Positions 1-10,908 are shown, counted from the stretch's first letter. The stretch: 22,108 nt of DNA from Alphaproteobacteria bacterium (GCA_020632885.1 JACKEQ010000137.1:1-22108); one strand, 5' to 3'. Translations and numbers: made by a program. The notes: generated from the sequence alone by a model not told the origin.

Positions 1-790
1 CCATAGCCACAGCGGCGCCGAGCACCATGGCGAGGGCCCGGAAGAGTTGGCTGACGCTGTCGGGTTCTCGCCATGGTCTGCGCCGCAGCGCAGGCGGGGG
101 CGGGATCCCGCCTGGGAACAGCATGTCCAGCGACCGAGGCTCGTCGCGGTAGGTGAGGACCAGGCGGCGAGCGTGCTGCTGGAGCTCGAGCGCGCGTGGC
201 TGGAAGCGGGTGAGCCACCGCTGGACGGTGCGGCGGCTGGGTCGGTCGTCGAGCGCGCCGAAGAGCGCCTCGAAGCGATGGAGACCGACGCTGGCGTCGA
301 GCCAGGCGAACAGCTGCAGGACGACGACCAGCCCGGAGTAGTGGACGCCCAGCGTGCCCGGCGGCGGGGTGTGCACCGTCCTGTTGGTCGCGGGGTGGAG
401 CCACCGGGGCTTGTCGACGCGGAGTCGGACCAGCCGCTCGTCCTTCAGCTCGGGCAGGTTGGCGGTGAACCACCCGTGAGCGTGCCAGTCCGTGCCTGGC
501 CGGACACCGGGGTACCGCCAGACACCGTTCGCACGGACCTCGAAGCCAAGGAGGCGAAGCGGGGCCAGCCCGGAGTGAGCGACGACGCGGAGGAGCTCGG
601 CCTGGAGCGTGGCCATGGAACAGATCTGCCACACCGGAAGGAACACCAACCGCTGATCGCGGCCGGTGTTCGCCGACAGGCGGGGGGCTGCCTCCGGGGG
701 CGGGGATCGCCGTCGCTGCGCGCCGCGGTCCCCGCCCCCTACGGACAGCCCCCCGGACCCCCGGGTCCCGGCGCGAGCGTGGTCTGCCAT
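1..790 (-). CDS. Unrecognised protein with HTH-like segment, runs off left edge (possible mobile-element gene)
   Basis: An uninterrupted minus-strand frame runs from an ATG at 790 to the window edge (263 codons, no stop). An in-frame TGA lies 12 codons upstream, and a GGAGAGG ribosome site sits about 8 bases before the ATG, which supports this start. Residues 1-45 are Gly/Arg/Pro-rich and probably disordered. From about residue 46 the protein looks folded, with a Trp-rich central part (WRYPG, DWHAHGWF, DKPRWLHP). Residues 184-197 contain the stretch RPSRRTVQRWLTRF, which resembles the recognition helix of a helix-turn-helix protein. I do not recognise the family with certainty. Proteins of this look often sit beside transposase/integrase genes, which is inference here. 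The plus-strand frame over the same bases is a shadow. The gene is divergent from yggS and has no evident link to it. Confidence 0.55.
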   Translation of the reverse strand, partial: MADHARAGTRGSGGLSVGGGDRGAQRRRSPPPEAAPRLSANTGRDQRLVFLPVWQICSMATLQAELLRVVAHSGLAPLRLLGFEVRANGVWRYPGVRPGTDWHAHGWFTANLPELKDERLVRLRVDKPRWLHPATNRTVHTPPPGTLGVHYSGLVVVLQLFAWLDASVGLHRFEALFGALDDRPSRRTVQRWLTRFQPRALELQQHARRLVLTYRDEPRSLDMLFPGGIPPPPALRRRPWREPDSVSQLFRALAMVLGAAVAM

Positions 791-819
791 CCCGGTCGCC
801 TCTCCCAGGAGCAGCGTCT

Positions 820-851
820 GGGATCAGGGACCGATGGGTGGGACTGATCCC
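820..851. promoter_or_regulatory. Inverted repeat between divergent genes
   Basis: The 8-base arms GGGATCAG (820-827) and CTGATCCC (844-851) are perfect reverse complements separated by 16 bases. The repeat lies in the short gap between the leftward gene and yggS and covers the proposed GTG start of yggS. It could be an operator, a terminator-like stem or an element-end remnant. There is no T-run to support a terminator. Confidence 0.3.
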
Positions 852-1542
852 CAACCCAGCGGGCTGGGACGGCAGGATGGGACATCGAAGGCCGGAGACC
901 TCGGTCCGTCTGATGCTGGTCACCAAGACTGTCCCTCCGATCCGGATCAAGGAGGCGATGGACCTCGGCTACAGCCTGTTCGGTGAGAACCGGGTTCAGG
1001 AAGCCGTCGGAAAGTACGCGGGCACGGATCTCGGACGCTCCGAGATCCCCATCATCGGCCACCTCCAGCGCAACAAGGTCAAGCCCATGCTTCGCTTCGC
1101 CTCGTGCCTGCAGTCCGTGGACCGCGAAGCCCTGGTCGTCGCCCTGGAGCGGCATGTGGACCCCTCCAGCCCCCTCGACGTGCTGATCCAGGTCAACACC
1201 AGCCTCGAGGACTCGAAGTATGGCGTGCCCCCCGAAGCACTCTGGTCCCTCGCTGAGCGGGTGGAGCAGAGCCGGCACCTGAGGCTTCAGGGTTTGATGA
1301 CCATCGGTCGCCTCGGCGCTTCCCCTGAGGAAGCGCGTCCAGGGTTCCGCCTGCTTCGCGAGCTTCGGGACGAGCTGCTGCGGCGCGGATTCCCCAAAGC
1401 GACCGAGCTCTCCATGGGCATGTCTCGCGATCTGGAGGTGGCGATCGAGGAAGGCGCCACGCTCGTTCGCGTGGGGACCGCGGTGTTCGGCACGCGTCCC
1501 ACGTCCGATCTGGACTACTGGCCTCCCTCGCGAAACGGGTGA
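838..1542 (+). CDS. yggS: YggS/PROSC family pyridoxal-5'-phosphate homeostasis protein
   Basis: YggS-family proteins are single-domain TIM barrels that bind PLP and buffer its level in the cytoplasm; they have no known catalytic turnover. The family signatures are visible in order: LVTKTVPP with the PLP lysine at about residue 30, FGENRVQE (50-57), the IIGHLQRNKVK segment, INTS/DSKYG-type central part, GLMTIG, SMGMSRDLEVAIEEGAT and VRVGTAVFG near the C terminus. Length (234 aa from GTG 838) matches the family, but the first 15 or so residues do not look like the usual amphipathic helix and homology begins around the GHRRPETSVRL segment. ATG 877 is an alternative start and would leave the protein short at the N terminus. 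metH follows 63 bases downstream on the same strand, suggesting co-transcription. Function is confident; the start is not. Confidence 0.88.
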   Translation: MGLIPNPAGWDGRMGHRRPETSVRLMLVTKTVPPIRIKEAMDLGYSLFGENRVQEAVGKYAGTDLGRSEIPIIGHLQRNKVKPMLRFASCLQSVDREALVVALERHVDPSSPLDVLIQVNTSLEDSKYGVPPEALWSLAERVEQSRHLRLQGLMTIGRLGASPEEARPGFRLLRELRDELLRRGFPKATELSMGMSRDLEVAIEEGATLVRVGTAVFGTRPTSDLDYWPPSRNG

Positions 1543-1582
1543 GTCGCGTCACACTCGCAGCGAGGCTTGAATCGGTATAGAC

Positions 1583-1600
1583 GACTCCACTATTGGAGTC
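1583..1600 (+). promoter_or_regulatory. Hairpin covering the metH ribosome binding site
   Basis: GACTCCA (1583-1589) and TGGAGTC (1594-1600) form a perfect 7-bp stem with a 4-base loop. The 3' arm contains the GGAG Shine-Dalgarno sequence (1595-1598), seven bases before the metH ATG at 1606. Folding of the transcript would hide the ribosome site. A regulatory role is inferred. Confidence 0.4.
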
Positions 1601-1605
1601 CAACG

Positions 1606-5231
<3,626 letters not shown>

Positions 5232-5241
<10 letters not shown>

Positions 5242-5257
5242 GCCGCGGGCACCGGGC
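5232..5257 (+). terminator. Possible terminator hairpin at the end of metH
   Basis: GCCCGGT (5232-5238) and ACCGGGC (5251-5257) are perfect complements with a 12-base loop that contains the metH stop codon. There is no following T-run, so intrinsic termination is uncertain. The rest of the 246-base gap to the next gene (5242-5487) shows no coding potential apart from the promoter-like blocks annotated separately. Confidence 0.3.
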
Positions 5258-5428
5258 ATCCCTCGTCCGAGCACGTCCAGGCAATCGCAGAGCACGACGC
5301 GAGCTGCGACCTTGCCGCGACATGCCGAGAGTCGCGGTCCTCACCCCGCTCCCAACGTCCGTACCGACGAGGTGGACGCTACGAGCGGCTGTCCCCGTGG
5401 TGGGCGCCCCCGCCTTTCCCGCGCTTTT

Positions 5429-5456
5429 GGGAACCTCTGGCCCGCTCGGTCCCTCT
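5429..5456 (+). promoter_or_regulatory. ECF-type promoter-like blocks upstream of the Rieske/FAD reductase
   Basis: GGGAACCTCTG (5429-5439) resembles the GGAAC -35 element of many ECF sigma factors and is followed by GTCCCTCT (5449-5456). Exactly the same 11-mer and 8-mer occur upstream of the ferritin-like gene at 7029-7060, but with 9 instead of 13 bases between them. An ECF sigma gene lies about 2.7 kb downstream in the same cluster. The unequal spacing weakens the promoter reading for this copy. Confidence 0.35.
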
Positions 5457-5487
5457 CCCACCTGATCACAACGACAGGAGGCGATCC

Positions 5488-7002
5488 ATGGCCGAGGCGA
5501 CGGATGTTCGAGGTCCCGACCTCGCGGAGGGCGTTCCGGCAGCTGAGCTGGAGCTGAACGGCACGCTCGTTGGCCACTTCATGGGCGAGGAAGTCCTCCT
5601 GGTCCGCCAGGAGGACGGGGTGCACGCAGTCGGAGCGCGATGCTCCCACTACGGCGCTCCTCTCGATCAGGGCCTGCTCGTCGATGGGCAGATCCGGTGC
5701 CCCTGGCATCACGCCGGCTTCTGCCTACGCAGTGGGCGGGCTGAGCGCGCGCCGGGCCTCACCGACCTGGCGTCCTACGACGTCGAGGAGACCAAGGGGC
5801 GCGTTCGCGTCGTGCGGCGCCGACCGGTCCCTTCCTTCCCAACGGGCAAGACCGCGCTCCGCATCGTCATCGTCGGGGGTGGCGCCGCCGGATCGAGCGC
5901 CGCCGAGACGTTGAGGCGGCAAGGCCACTCGGGTCCGATCACGATGGTCGACGCCGATCCCGAGCTTCCGGTCGACCGGCCCAACCTGTCCAAGGACTAC
6001 CTCGCGGGTGCGGCACCCGAGGACTGGCTGTACATCCGCGATCATGCCTACTACCAGCGCTGGGCGGTGCGACGCGTACACGGCGAGGCCACGGAGCTGC
6101 GGACCTCCGAACGGGTACTCGTCGTCAGTGGGGAGGAGCTTTCCTACGACGCGCTCCTCCTGGCCCCAGGTGCCGCGGCCCGCCAGCTCCAGCTTCTGGG
6201 CATGGAGCGCAGTCACGTGCACACCCTCCGCAGCGTGTCGGACTGCAAGCGCGTCATCGCCACGGCGACGGGAGCGAAGCACGCTGTGGTCATCGGAGCG
6301 GGCTTCCTGGGGCTCGAGGTGGCAGGGGCCCTACGCGCCCGTGGTCTGGAGGTCACCGTGGTCGCTCCCGAGCACACCCCGTTCGTTGCGCAGCTGGGCG
6401 CTGAGATCGGTCAGGCCGTGATGCGCGCCCACCAAGCCGATGGCGTGAGCTTCCTCCTTGGGCGCACGGTGGTGGCGATCCACCAGGACGTGGTGGAGGT
6501 CTCGGATGGACGCCGACTCCCCGCGCAGCTGGTGGTAGTCGCCGTGGGGGCGGTACCCCGCACGACCCTCGCCCGGCAGGCGAAGCTGGACGTCGCGGCC
6601 GGGATCCTCGTCGACGCATCCCTGGCGACGAGCGCTCCCGGCGTGTGGGCAGCCGGCGACGCCGCCTCCTGGTGGTCGCCGCGATTCCAGACCCATCTGC
6701 GGTCCGAGCACTGGGTCACCGCCCAGCGCATGGGCCAGTGTGCCGCGGCCAACATGCTCGGGGCCAACGAGCCGTTCGATGCTGTCCCGTTCTTCTGGAC
6801 CGTCCACGGGGCCCTGACCATCCAGTGGGTCGGCTACCCTGTGGGCTTCGACGACTACGAGATCGACGGCTCCATCCGTGACGCCGACTGCGCGGTGACC
6901 TATCGATCGAAAGGGCAGGTCTTGGCCGTCGCCACGATCGGACGCGACATCGAGTCCCTGCGCGCCGAGGTCGAGTTCGAGCGTTCGCCGCAGAAGGGGT
7001 GA
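5488..7002 (+). CDS. Rieske [2Fe-2S] ferredoxin fused to FAD/NAD(P)H-dependent reductase (AIFM3-like)
   Basis: A 504-aa oxidoreductase with an N-terminal Rieske domain (about 15-112) and a pyridine-nucleotide-disulfide reductase-type flavoprotein (about 123-490). The Rieske cluster ligands are C52-x-H54 and C71-x2-H74. The FAD Rossmann motif is IVIVGGGAAG (126-135), the NAD(P)H motif is VVIGAGFLGLE (267-277), and the second FAD contact is the VWAAGDAA segment near residue 390. The DRPNLSKDYL stretch is typical of rubredoxin/ferredoxin reductases and AIFM3-type proteins. It should pass electrons from NAD(P)H through FAD to its own Rieske centre; the final acceptor is unknown. A strong AGGAGG site (5476-5481) six bases before ATG 5488 sets the start. 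No signal peptide is seen, so it is cytoplasmic. It is separated by 98 bases from the ferritin-like/cytochrome/sigma genes, which have their own promoter-like blocks. Confidence 0.9.
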   Translation: MAEATDVRGPDLAEGVPAAELELNGTLVGHFMGEEVLLVRQEDGVHAVGARCSHYGAPLDQGLLVDGQIRCPWHHAGFCLRSGRAERAPGLTDLASYDVEETKGRVRVVRRRPVPSFPTGKTALRIVIVGGGAAGSSAAETLRRQGHSGPITMVDADPELPVDRPNLSKDYLAGAAPEDWLYIRDHAYYQRWAVRRVHGEATELRTSERVLVVSGEELSYDALLLAPGAAARQLQLLGMERSHVHTLRSVSDCKRVIATATGAKHAVVIGAGFLGLEVAGALRARGLEVTVVAPEHTPFVAQLGAEIGQAVMRAHQADGVSFLLGRTVVAIHQDVVEVSDGRRLPAQLVVVAVGAVPRTTLARQAKLDVAAGILVDASLATSAPGVWAAGDAASWWSPRFQTHLRSEHWVTAQRMGQCAAANMLGANEPFDAVPFFWTVHGALTIQWVGYPVGFDDYEIDGSIRDADCAVTYRSKGQVLAVATIGRDIESLRAEVEFERSPQKG

Positions 7003-7028
7003 GCGCGATCGGGCAACTTCCATGATCT

Positions 7029-7060
7029 GGGAACCTCTGCGTCCGTCGTTGCGTCCCTCT
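7029..7060 (+). promoter_or_regulatory. Candidate ECF-type promoter for the ferritin-like/cytochrome/sigma operon
   Basis: GGGAACCTCTG at 7029-7039 offers a GGAAC-type -35. CGTCCC follows 16 bases after GGAACC, at 7052-7057, which is a spacing and -10 sequence common for ECF sigma factors. Transcription would start near 7065, about 36 bases before the ATG at 7101. The two blocks recur upstream of the reductase gene at 5429-5456. That the sigma factor encoded in this operon reads the site is inferred. Confidence 0.45.
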
Positions 7061-7100
7061 TGCGAACCCTGGGCAAACACCCCACACGAGGTACCCCCCA

Positions 7101-7679
7101 ATGACCGATTCTCAACGAGATCCCGCACTCACGGCCCCGAGTAGGAGGAGCTTCCTCGTCGGCAGCCAGCTGCTTCTGTCCGGTGCGGCGGTGGCCTTGA
7201 TGTCCGGCGTGCCCACCCGAGCCTTTGCCGGCACGCGTGGAGCGCGGGCTCAGGACATCACGATCCTCAACACTGCCATCGGCGCCGAGCACGAGGCCGT
7301 CGCGGCCTACCAGCTGGGGGCCGAGAGCGGCCTGCTGTCGAGCGCCGTCCTGTCCGTCGCCGTGACCTTCCAGGGTCACCACAAGGAGCACGTCGAAGCG
7401 CTCGCCAAGGCCGTCCAGCAGCTCGGGGGGAGCCCCGCCGAGCCCCTGGACAAGTACACCTTCCCCGTGTCCTCGCTCACCAGCGAGGCCGCCGTGCTCG
7501 AGTTCGCAGCCAAGCTGGAGCGCGGGGCCGTCAGCGCCTACGCGGGTGCCATACCATTGTTCGAGGACCGGGACCTGTCCAACGCCGCCGCGAGCATCCT
7601 GGCCGACGAGGCCATGCACTGGGCTGTCCTGCGCTCGGCGCTCGGGCTCGACCCTGTGCCGGGTGCGTTCTTCTCATGA
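7101..7679 (+). CDS. Tat-exported ferritin-like domain protein
   Basis: A 192-aa protein with a twin-arginine signal (RRSFLVG at 15-21, hydrophobic stretch to about 35, Ala-rich cleavage region around 43-50), so it is probably folded with its metal before export to the periplasm. The mature part is helical and carries spaced carboxylate/histidine residues typical of ferritin-like four-helix bundles: E63/E65, H94/E96/H97, E140 and E170/H173 in the ADEAMHW segment. This suggests a di-metal site, but the substrate or reaction is not evident. It resembles the Ferritin_2/DUF4439-type proteins rather than iron-storing ferritins. A GAGG site lies nine bases before ATG 7101. Its stop overlaps the start of the cytochrome gene by four bases, so the two are translationally coupled and may exchange electrons in the periplasm. 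Confidence 0.8.
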   Translation: MTDSQRDPALTAPSRRSFLVGSQLLLSGAAVALMSGVPTRAFAGTRGARAQDITILNTAIGAEHEAVAAYQLGAESGLLSSAVLSVAVTFQGHHKEHVEALAKAVQQLGGSPAEPLDKYTFPVSSLTSEAAVLEFAAKLERGAVSAYAGAIPLFEDRDLSNAAASILADEAMHWAVLRSALGLDPVPGAFFS

Positions 7680-8116
7680 GGCAAGTCCTCGGCACCACAA
7701 TGGTCCTGGCGCTCGTCGTCGCGTCCGCGGTCTGGCTGCCCGCGGTCCGAGACGCGCGGGCCGGGGACTCAGCCCCTGCTGCGGACCTCGCGAGGGGCGA
7801 GGAGGTGTACGCGCGCTGCGCGGCCTGCCACTCCCTGACGGAGAACCGAACCGGTCCGCGACATTGCGGACTGTTCGGCCGCGCCGCCGCGAGCCAGCCC
7901 GGATTCCAATACAGCAAGGCCATGCAGCGCTCGGGGCTCGTCTGGGACGCCGCCACGCTCGATCGCTTCCTGCGAGCGCCGCTGGACGTCGTACCGGGCA
8001 CGAAGATGACCTATGCGGGAATCTCCGATCCTTCCGATCGCGCCGCACTGGTCGCGTACCTCGAGGTGGCCTCGCGTTCCGAGGCCTGTACCGCAGCCGC
8101 GCAGGAGAGTCCATGA
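7676..8116 (+). CDS. Class I cytochrome c (c2-type)
   Basis: A 146-aa periplasmic monoheme cytochrome with an N-terminal signal peptide (hydrophobic 5-22, Ala-rich cleavage near 28). Heme attachment is C48-x2-C51-H52 in CAACH, and the axial methionine is M111 in GTKMTY. The body follows the mitochondrial/c2 pattern (GLFGR at about 65-69, FQYSKAM, GLVWDAATLDRFL, C-terminal helix DRAALVAYL). The segment before GLFGR reads GPRHC, placing an unusual free cysteine (C64) where the family normally has a non-cysteine residue; a second extra cysteine is C138 near the C terminus. ATG 7676 overlaps the preceding stop, and the TGA overlaps the sigma gene start (ATGA). It is a likely electron carrier between the neighbouring redox proteins and the respiratory chain, by inference. 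Confidence 0.93.
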   Translation: MRQVLGTTMVLALVVASAVWLPAVRDARAGDSAPAADLARGEEVYARCAACHSLTENRTGPRHCGLFGRAAASQPGFQYSKAMQRSGLVWDAATLDRFLRAPLDVVPGTKMTYAGISDPSDRAALVAYLEVASRSEACTAAAQESP

Positions 8117-8775
8117 GCCACTCCAGCCTTCCCGAACACCTGCCAGACGACGAGGTCGTCCGGCGCGTCCGGGCCGGAGACCACGCGCTCTTCGAGCTGC
8201 TGGTCCGCCGTCACAACCAGCGCCTCTACCGTGCCGCGAGAGGGATCCTGCAGTCTCCGCAGGCCGCGGAGGACGCCGTCCAGGAAGCCCACATCACCGC
8301 ATTCACGAAGCTTGCGACCTTCGAGTTCCGCGCGAAGTACGCCACCTGGGTGACCCGGATTGCAGTCCGCCAGGCGCTCTCCGCCCGCCGTGCTCGACAA
8401 GCCGCAACGACGTCTATCGCTGGACACATCCTGGAGGAGAGCATGTCCGACCCAGCCCACTCGCCCGAGCGTCGGGCCGCCAGTGCCGAGCTCGGAGCGA
8501 TCATCGAGGCGGCTCTGGACGAGCTCCGGCCGGAGTTCAGAGCGGTCTTCCTCCTGCGGGAAGTCGAGGGCATGTCCATTGCCGAGACCGCAGAAGTCCT
8601 CGACCTCGTACCGGCCACAGTGAAGACCCGTCTGCACCGCGCCAAAGAGCACCTCAAAGCACTGCTCGAGCGTCGAAGCCAGGACGCGCTGCCCGCGGTG
8701 CACGCCTTCGACGGCCCTCGCTGCGACCGGATCACCCACGCCGTGATGACCCGCGTGCTCCAGGGGGCACCATGA
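8113..8775 (+). CDS. ECF-family RNA polymerase sigma factor
   Basis: A 220-aa sigma-70-family protein of the extracytoplasmic-function type. Region 2 spans about 20-92 (FELLVRRHNQRLYRAARGIL, then AEDAVQEAHITAF and the ATWVTRIAVRQAL segment for -10 recognition). Region 4 spans about 130-185 (LDELRPEFRAVFLLREVEGM, SIAETAEVLDL, PATVKTRLHRAKEHLK), a classic HTH for -35 recognition. The tail RCDRITHAVMTRVL (203-216) is a C-terminal extension seen in a proteobacterial ECF group. Start ATG 8113 has a GGAG site about five bases upstream and overlaps the cytochrome stop. The gene's own stop overlaps ribA. No anti-sigma factor gene lies next to it, so how it is controlled is unclear. Candidate target promoters are at 5429 and 7029. 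Confidence 0.95.
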   Translation: MSHSSLPEHLPDDEVVRRVRAGDHALFELLVRRHNQRLYRAARGILQSPQAAEDAVQEAHITAFTKLATFEFRAKYATWVTRIAVRQALSARRARQAATTSIAGHILEESMSDPAHSPERRAASAELGAIIEAALDELRPEFRAVFLLREVEGMSIAETAEVLDLVPATVKTRLHRAKEHLKALLERRSQDALPAVHAFDGPRCDRITHAVMTRVLQGAP

Positions 8776-9359
8776 TCTGGCGAGCCGCCGCCCCCCTCCC
8801 CACCGAGTCCGGCCTCCTGGAGATCCGAGCCTTCGAGTTCGAAGGCGTCGAGCACGTCGCCCTCCTCGCGGGCGACGTCGCCGGAGCCGATCTCCTGGTC
8901 CGCATTCACTCAGAGTGCCTCACCGGCGAGGCGTTCGGTTCGCTCAAGTGTGACTGCGCAGCCCAGCTCGACGACGCGCTCGAGCGGGTCGCAGCGGAGG
9001 GCCGAGGACTCGTCCTCTACTTGCGGCAGGAGGGCCGCGGTATCGGCATCACCAACAAGATCCGCGCCTACGCGCTCCAGGCAGCAGGCGCCGACACCGT
9101 CGATGCCAACATCGCGCTCGGCCTGCCGGAAGATGGCAGGGACTACCGGGCGGCCGCCGCCGCGATGCAGGATCTCGGAGTCCGCTCTGTGCGGTTGATC
9201 ACCAACAACCCTGACAAGTGCAGGGCGATCCAAGAGGCAGGGATCGCCGTGACACGGGTGCCCTCCCACGTCGCGTACCCTGTCCAAGCTCAGGACTACG
9301 TCGACACCAAGCGCGACAGGATGCGCCACCTGTTGCCCGGCGCCAGGGCGATGCACTGA
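8772..9359 (+). CDS. ribA: GTP cyclohydrolase II
   Basis: Converts GTP to 2,5-diamino-6-ribosylamino-pyrimidinone phosphate, formate and pyrophosphate, the first step of riboflavin synthesis. At 195 aa it is a stand-alone RibA without a fused RibB domain and nearly equals the E. coli enzyme (196 aa). The zinc ligands are C49, C60 and C62 in HSECLTGEAFGSLKCDC. Other hallmarks are YLRQEGRGIG (83-92), the DGRDY segment (121-125) and LITNNPDK (142-149). ATG 8772 overlaps the sigma factor stop by four bases, so the gene belongs to the sigma operon rather than to a riboflavin operon. It may raise flavin supply for the FAD reductase of this cluster, which is inference. No FMN riboswitch precedes it. 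Confidence 0.97.
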   Translation: MIWRAAAPLPTESGLLEIRAFEFEGVEHVALLAGDVAGADLLVRIHSECLTGEAFGSLKCDCAAQLDDALERVAAEGRGLVLYLRQEGRGIGITNKIRAYALQAAGADTVDANIALGLPEDGRDYRAAAAAMQDLGVRSVRLITNNPDKCRAIQEAGIAVTRVPSHVAYPVQAQDYVDTKRDRMRHLLPGARAMH

Positions 9360-9385
9360 CCAGAGGCAGCCGACATCGAGTGAGC

Positions 9386-10786
9386 ATGTCCGAACCCGAC
9401 CGAAGTCTGGAGCCCACCGCCGACGAGATGCGGGCCCTCACCGCCGCCGTCCTCGAGTACCTCATCGAAACGATCGAGGGACTCGATGATGCGCCCGCAT
9501 CGCTGAACCAACCCAGCGCGGACCTGCTCGAGGCGGTGTCGCGGCCCCCTCCCGATTTCCCCGGAGACATCGCATCACTCCTGAGTCTCGTCGGACGGGC
9601 AGCTCACCAGAGCTATCAGACGTCCGGACCCAGCTACCTCGGCTACATTCCGGGCGGTGGCATCTTCACGTCGGCGCTTGCCGGGTTCCTCGGGGCCGGC
9701 ATGAATCGCTACACCGGCAAGGTGGCCACGGCGCCGGCCCTCGTCGCCATGGAAGAGAGCGTGCTCCGCTGGATGTGCGACCTGTTCCGCTTCCCGGTGG
9801 AAGCGCAGGGGCTGCTCACGACCGGGGGCTCGATGGCGAACCTCATCGCCCTGACCGCAGCGCGGACGCTGCGCGCCGAGGGCCAGGTGGACCGAGCAAC
9901 GGTCTACGTGGGCGAGCATGCCCATGGCTCCATCGTCAAGGCCGCTCGCACGGCGGGCATCTCACGCGAGCATGTACGCATCGTGCGCTCGACGGCTGAT
10001 CTTCGTCTGGACGTGGCTCACCTCGATGCACGACTCCGGGAGGACCGTGACGCCGGACTGATCCCGGTCTGTGTCTTCGCCGCAGCGGGAACCACCAACA
10101 CCGGCACCATCGATCCGCTCGCGGACATCTGTACGGCCGCGCACGTCGCCGGTGCCTGGTTCCATGTCGACGCCGCATACGGCGGTCTGTTCCAGCTTAC
10201 CGCCCGGGGAAGAGAGCGCCTCGCCGGAATCGCCACCGCGGACTCCATCACCCTCGACCCCCACAAGGCGATGTTCCTGCCGTTCGGCACCGGCGCCCTC
10301 GTGGTTCGCTCCAGAGAGGCCCTCCGCCTTACATTCTCGGAAAATGCCGACTACATGCAGGACTTGCAGGACCCGGGCTCGCTCCCCGACTTCGACGCGC
10401 TCACTCCTGAGCTGACCCGGGAGTTTCGTGGTCTCCGCATGTGGCTCCCCCTGCATCTGCACGGCGTGGCAGCCTTTCGCGACCAGCTCGACGAGAAGCT
10501 GGCCCTGACCGAGATCGCCTACGACACGCTCCGCGCGCATGAGCGGCTCGAGGTCCCGTGGCGGCCCGATTTGACGGTCGTCGTCTTCAGGCTGGCCGGG
10601 CGCGACGACACCACGCAGCTCAGGCTCTTGGATCGGATCAATGCCACTCAACGGGTTCTGCTCTCGAGCACCCGGCTCGAAGGCTCCGTCTACCTGCGAC
10701 TCACCATTCTCTCGTTTCGCACACACGCCGGCCGTGTGAGCGAGGCGCTTGAGATCATCTCGTTGGCGGCCGACGAGGTGACCTGA
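9386..10786 (+). CDS. PLP-dependent group II amino-acid decarboxylase (aromatic-L-amino-acid decarboxylase-like)
   Basis: A 466-aa fold-type I PLP enzyme. The Schiff-base lysine is K294 in DPHK, the aspartate holding the pyridine nitrogen is D262 in HVDAAYGG, and the histidine that stacks on PLP is in EHAHGS (about 177-182). TTGGSMANL (145-153) binds the phosphate. The fold and SYLGYIPGGG near the N terminus fit the pyridoxal-dependent decarboxylase (DDC/GadB-like) family. The substrate is undetermined: aromatic amino acids, glutamate and related compounds are all possible. ATG 9386 is preferred over the long upstream extension, which would run inside ribA. The gene starts 26 bases after ribA on the same strand and is probably the last gene of that transcript. 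A link to the redox genes is not obvious. Confidence 0.88.
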   Translation: MSEPDRSLEPTADEMRALTAAVLEYLIETIEGLDDAPASLNQPSADLLEAVSRPPPDFPGDIASLLSLVGRAAHQSYQTSGPSYLGYIPGGGIFTSALAGFLGAGMNRYTGKVATAPALVAMEESVLRWMCDLFRFPVEAQGLLTTGGSMANLIALTAARTLRAEGQVDRATVYVGEHAHGSIVKAARTAGISREHVRIVRSTADLRLDVAHLDARLREDRDAGLIPVCVFAAAGTTNTGTIDPLADICTAAHVAGAWFHVDAAYGGLFQLTARGRERLAGIATADSITLDPHKAMFLPFGTGALVVRSREALRLTFSENADYMQDLQDPGSLPDFDALTPELTREFRGLRMWLPLHLHGVAAFRDQLDEKLALTEIAYDTLRAHERLEVPWRPDLTVVVFRLAGRDDTTQLRLLDRINATQRVLLSSTRLEGSVYLRLTILSFRTHAGRVSEALEIISLAADEVT

Positions 10787-10908
10787 ACCGGGGCCGGCAT
10801 CTCTCGGGACGGTGTACGGCACATAAGTGGTGCCGAGAACACCAAGTCGCCTGACCCCACAAGTGACCACCACATAGGGGCTGAATCGCAGCAGGTTGTT
10901 GCGCAGAC

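Noticed and set aside
47..847. Long plus-strand frame of 266 codons
   Set aside because: It lies over the open minus-strand frame from 790, which has a ribosome site and protein-like composition; the plus-strand product is Glu/Arg/Gly-rich and shadow-like.
1543..1605. B12 or SAM riboswitch before metH
   Set aside because: The gap is 63 bases, too short for a cobalamin riboswitch, and no conserved core is visible.
8600..8771. FMN riboswitch before ribA
   Set aside because: The bases upstream are the coding end of the sigma factor, and ribA is translationally coupled to it.
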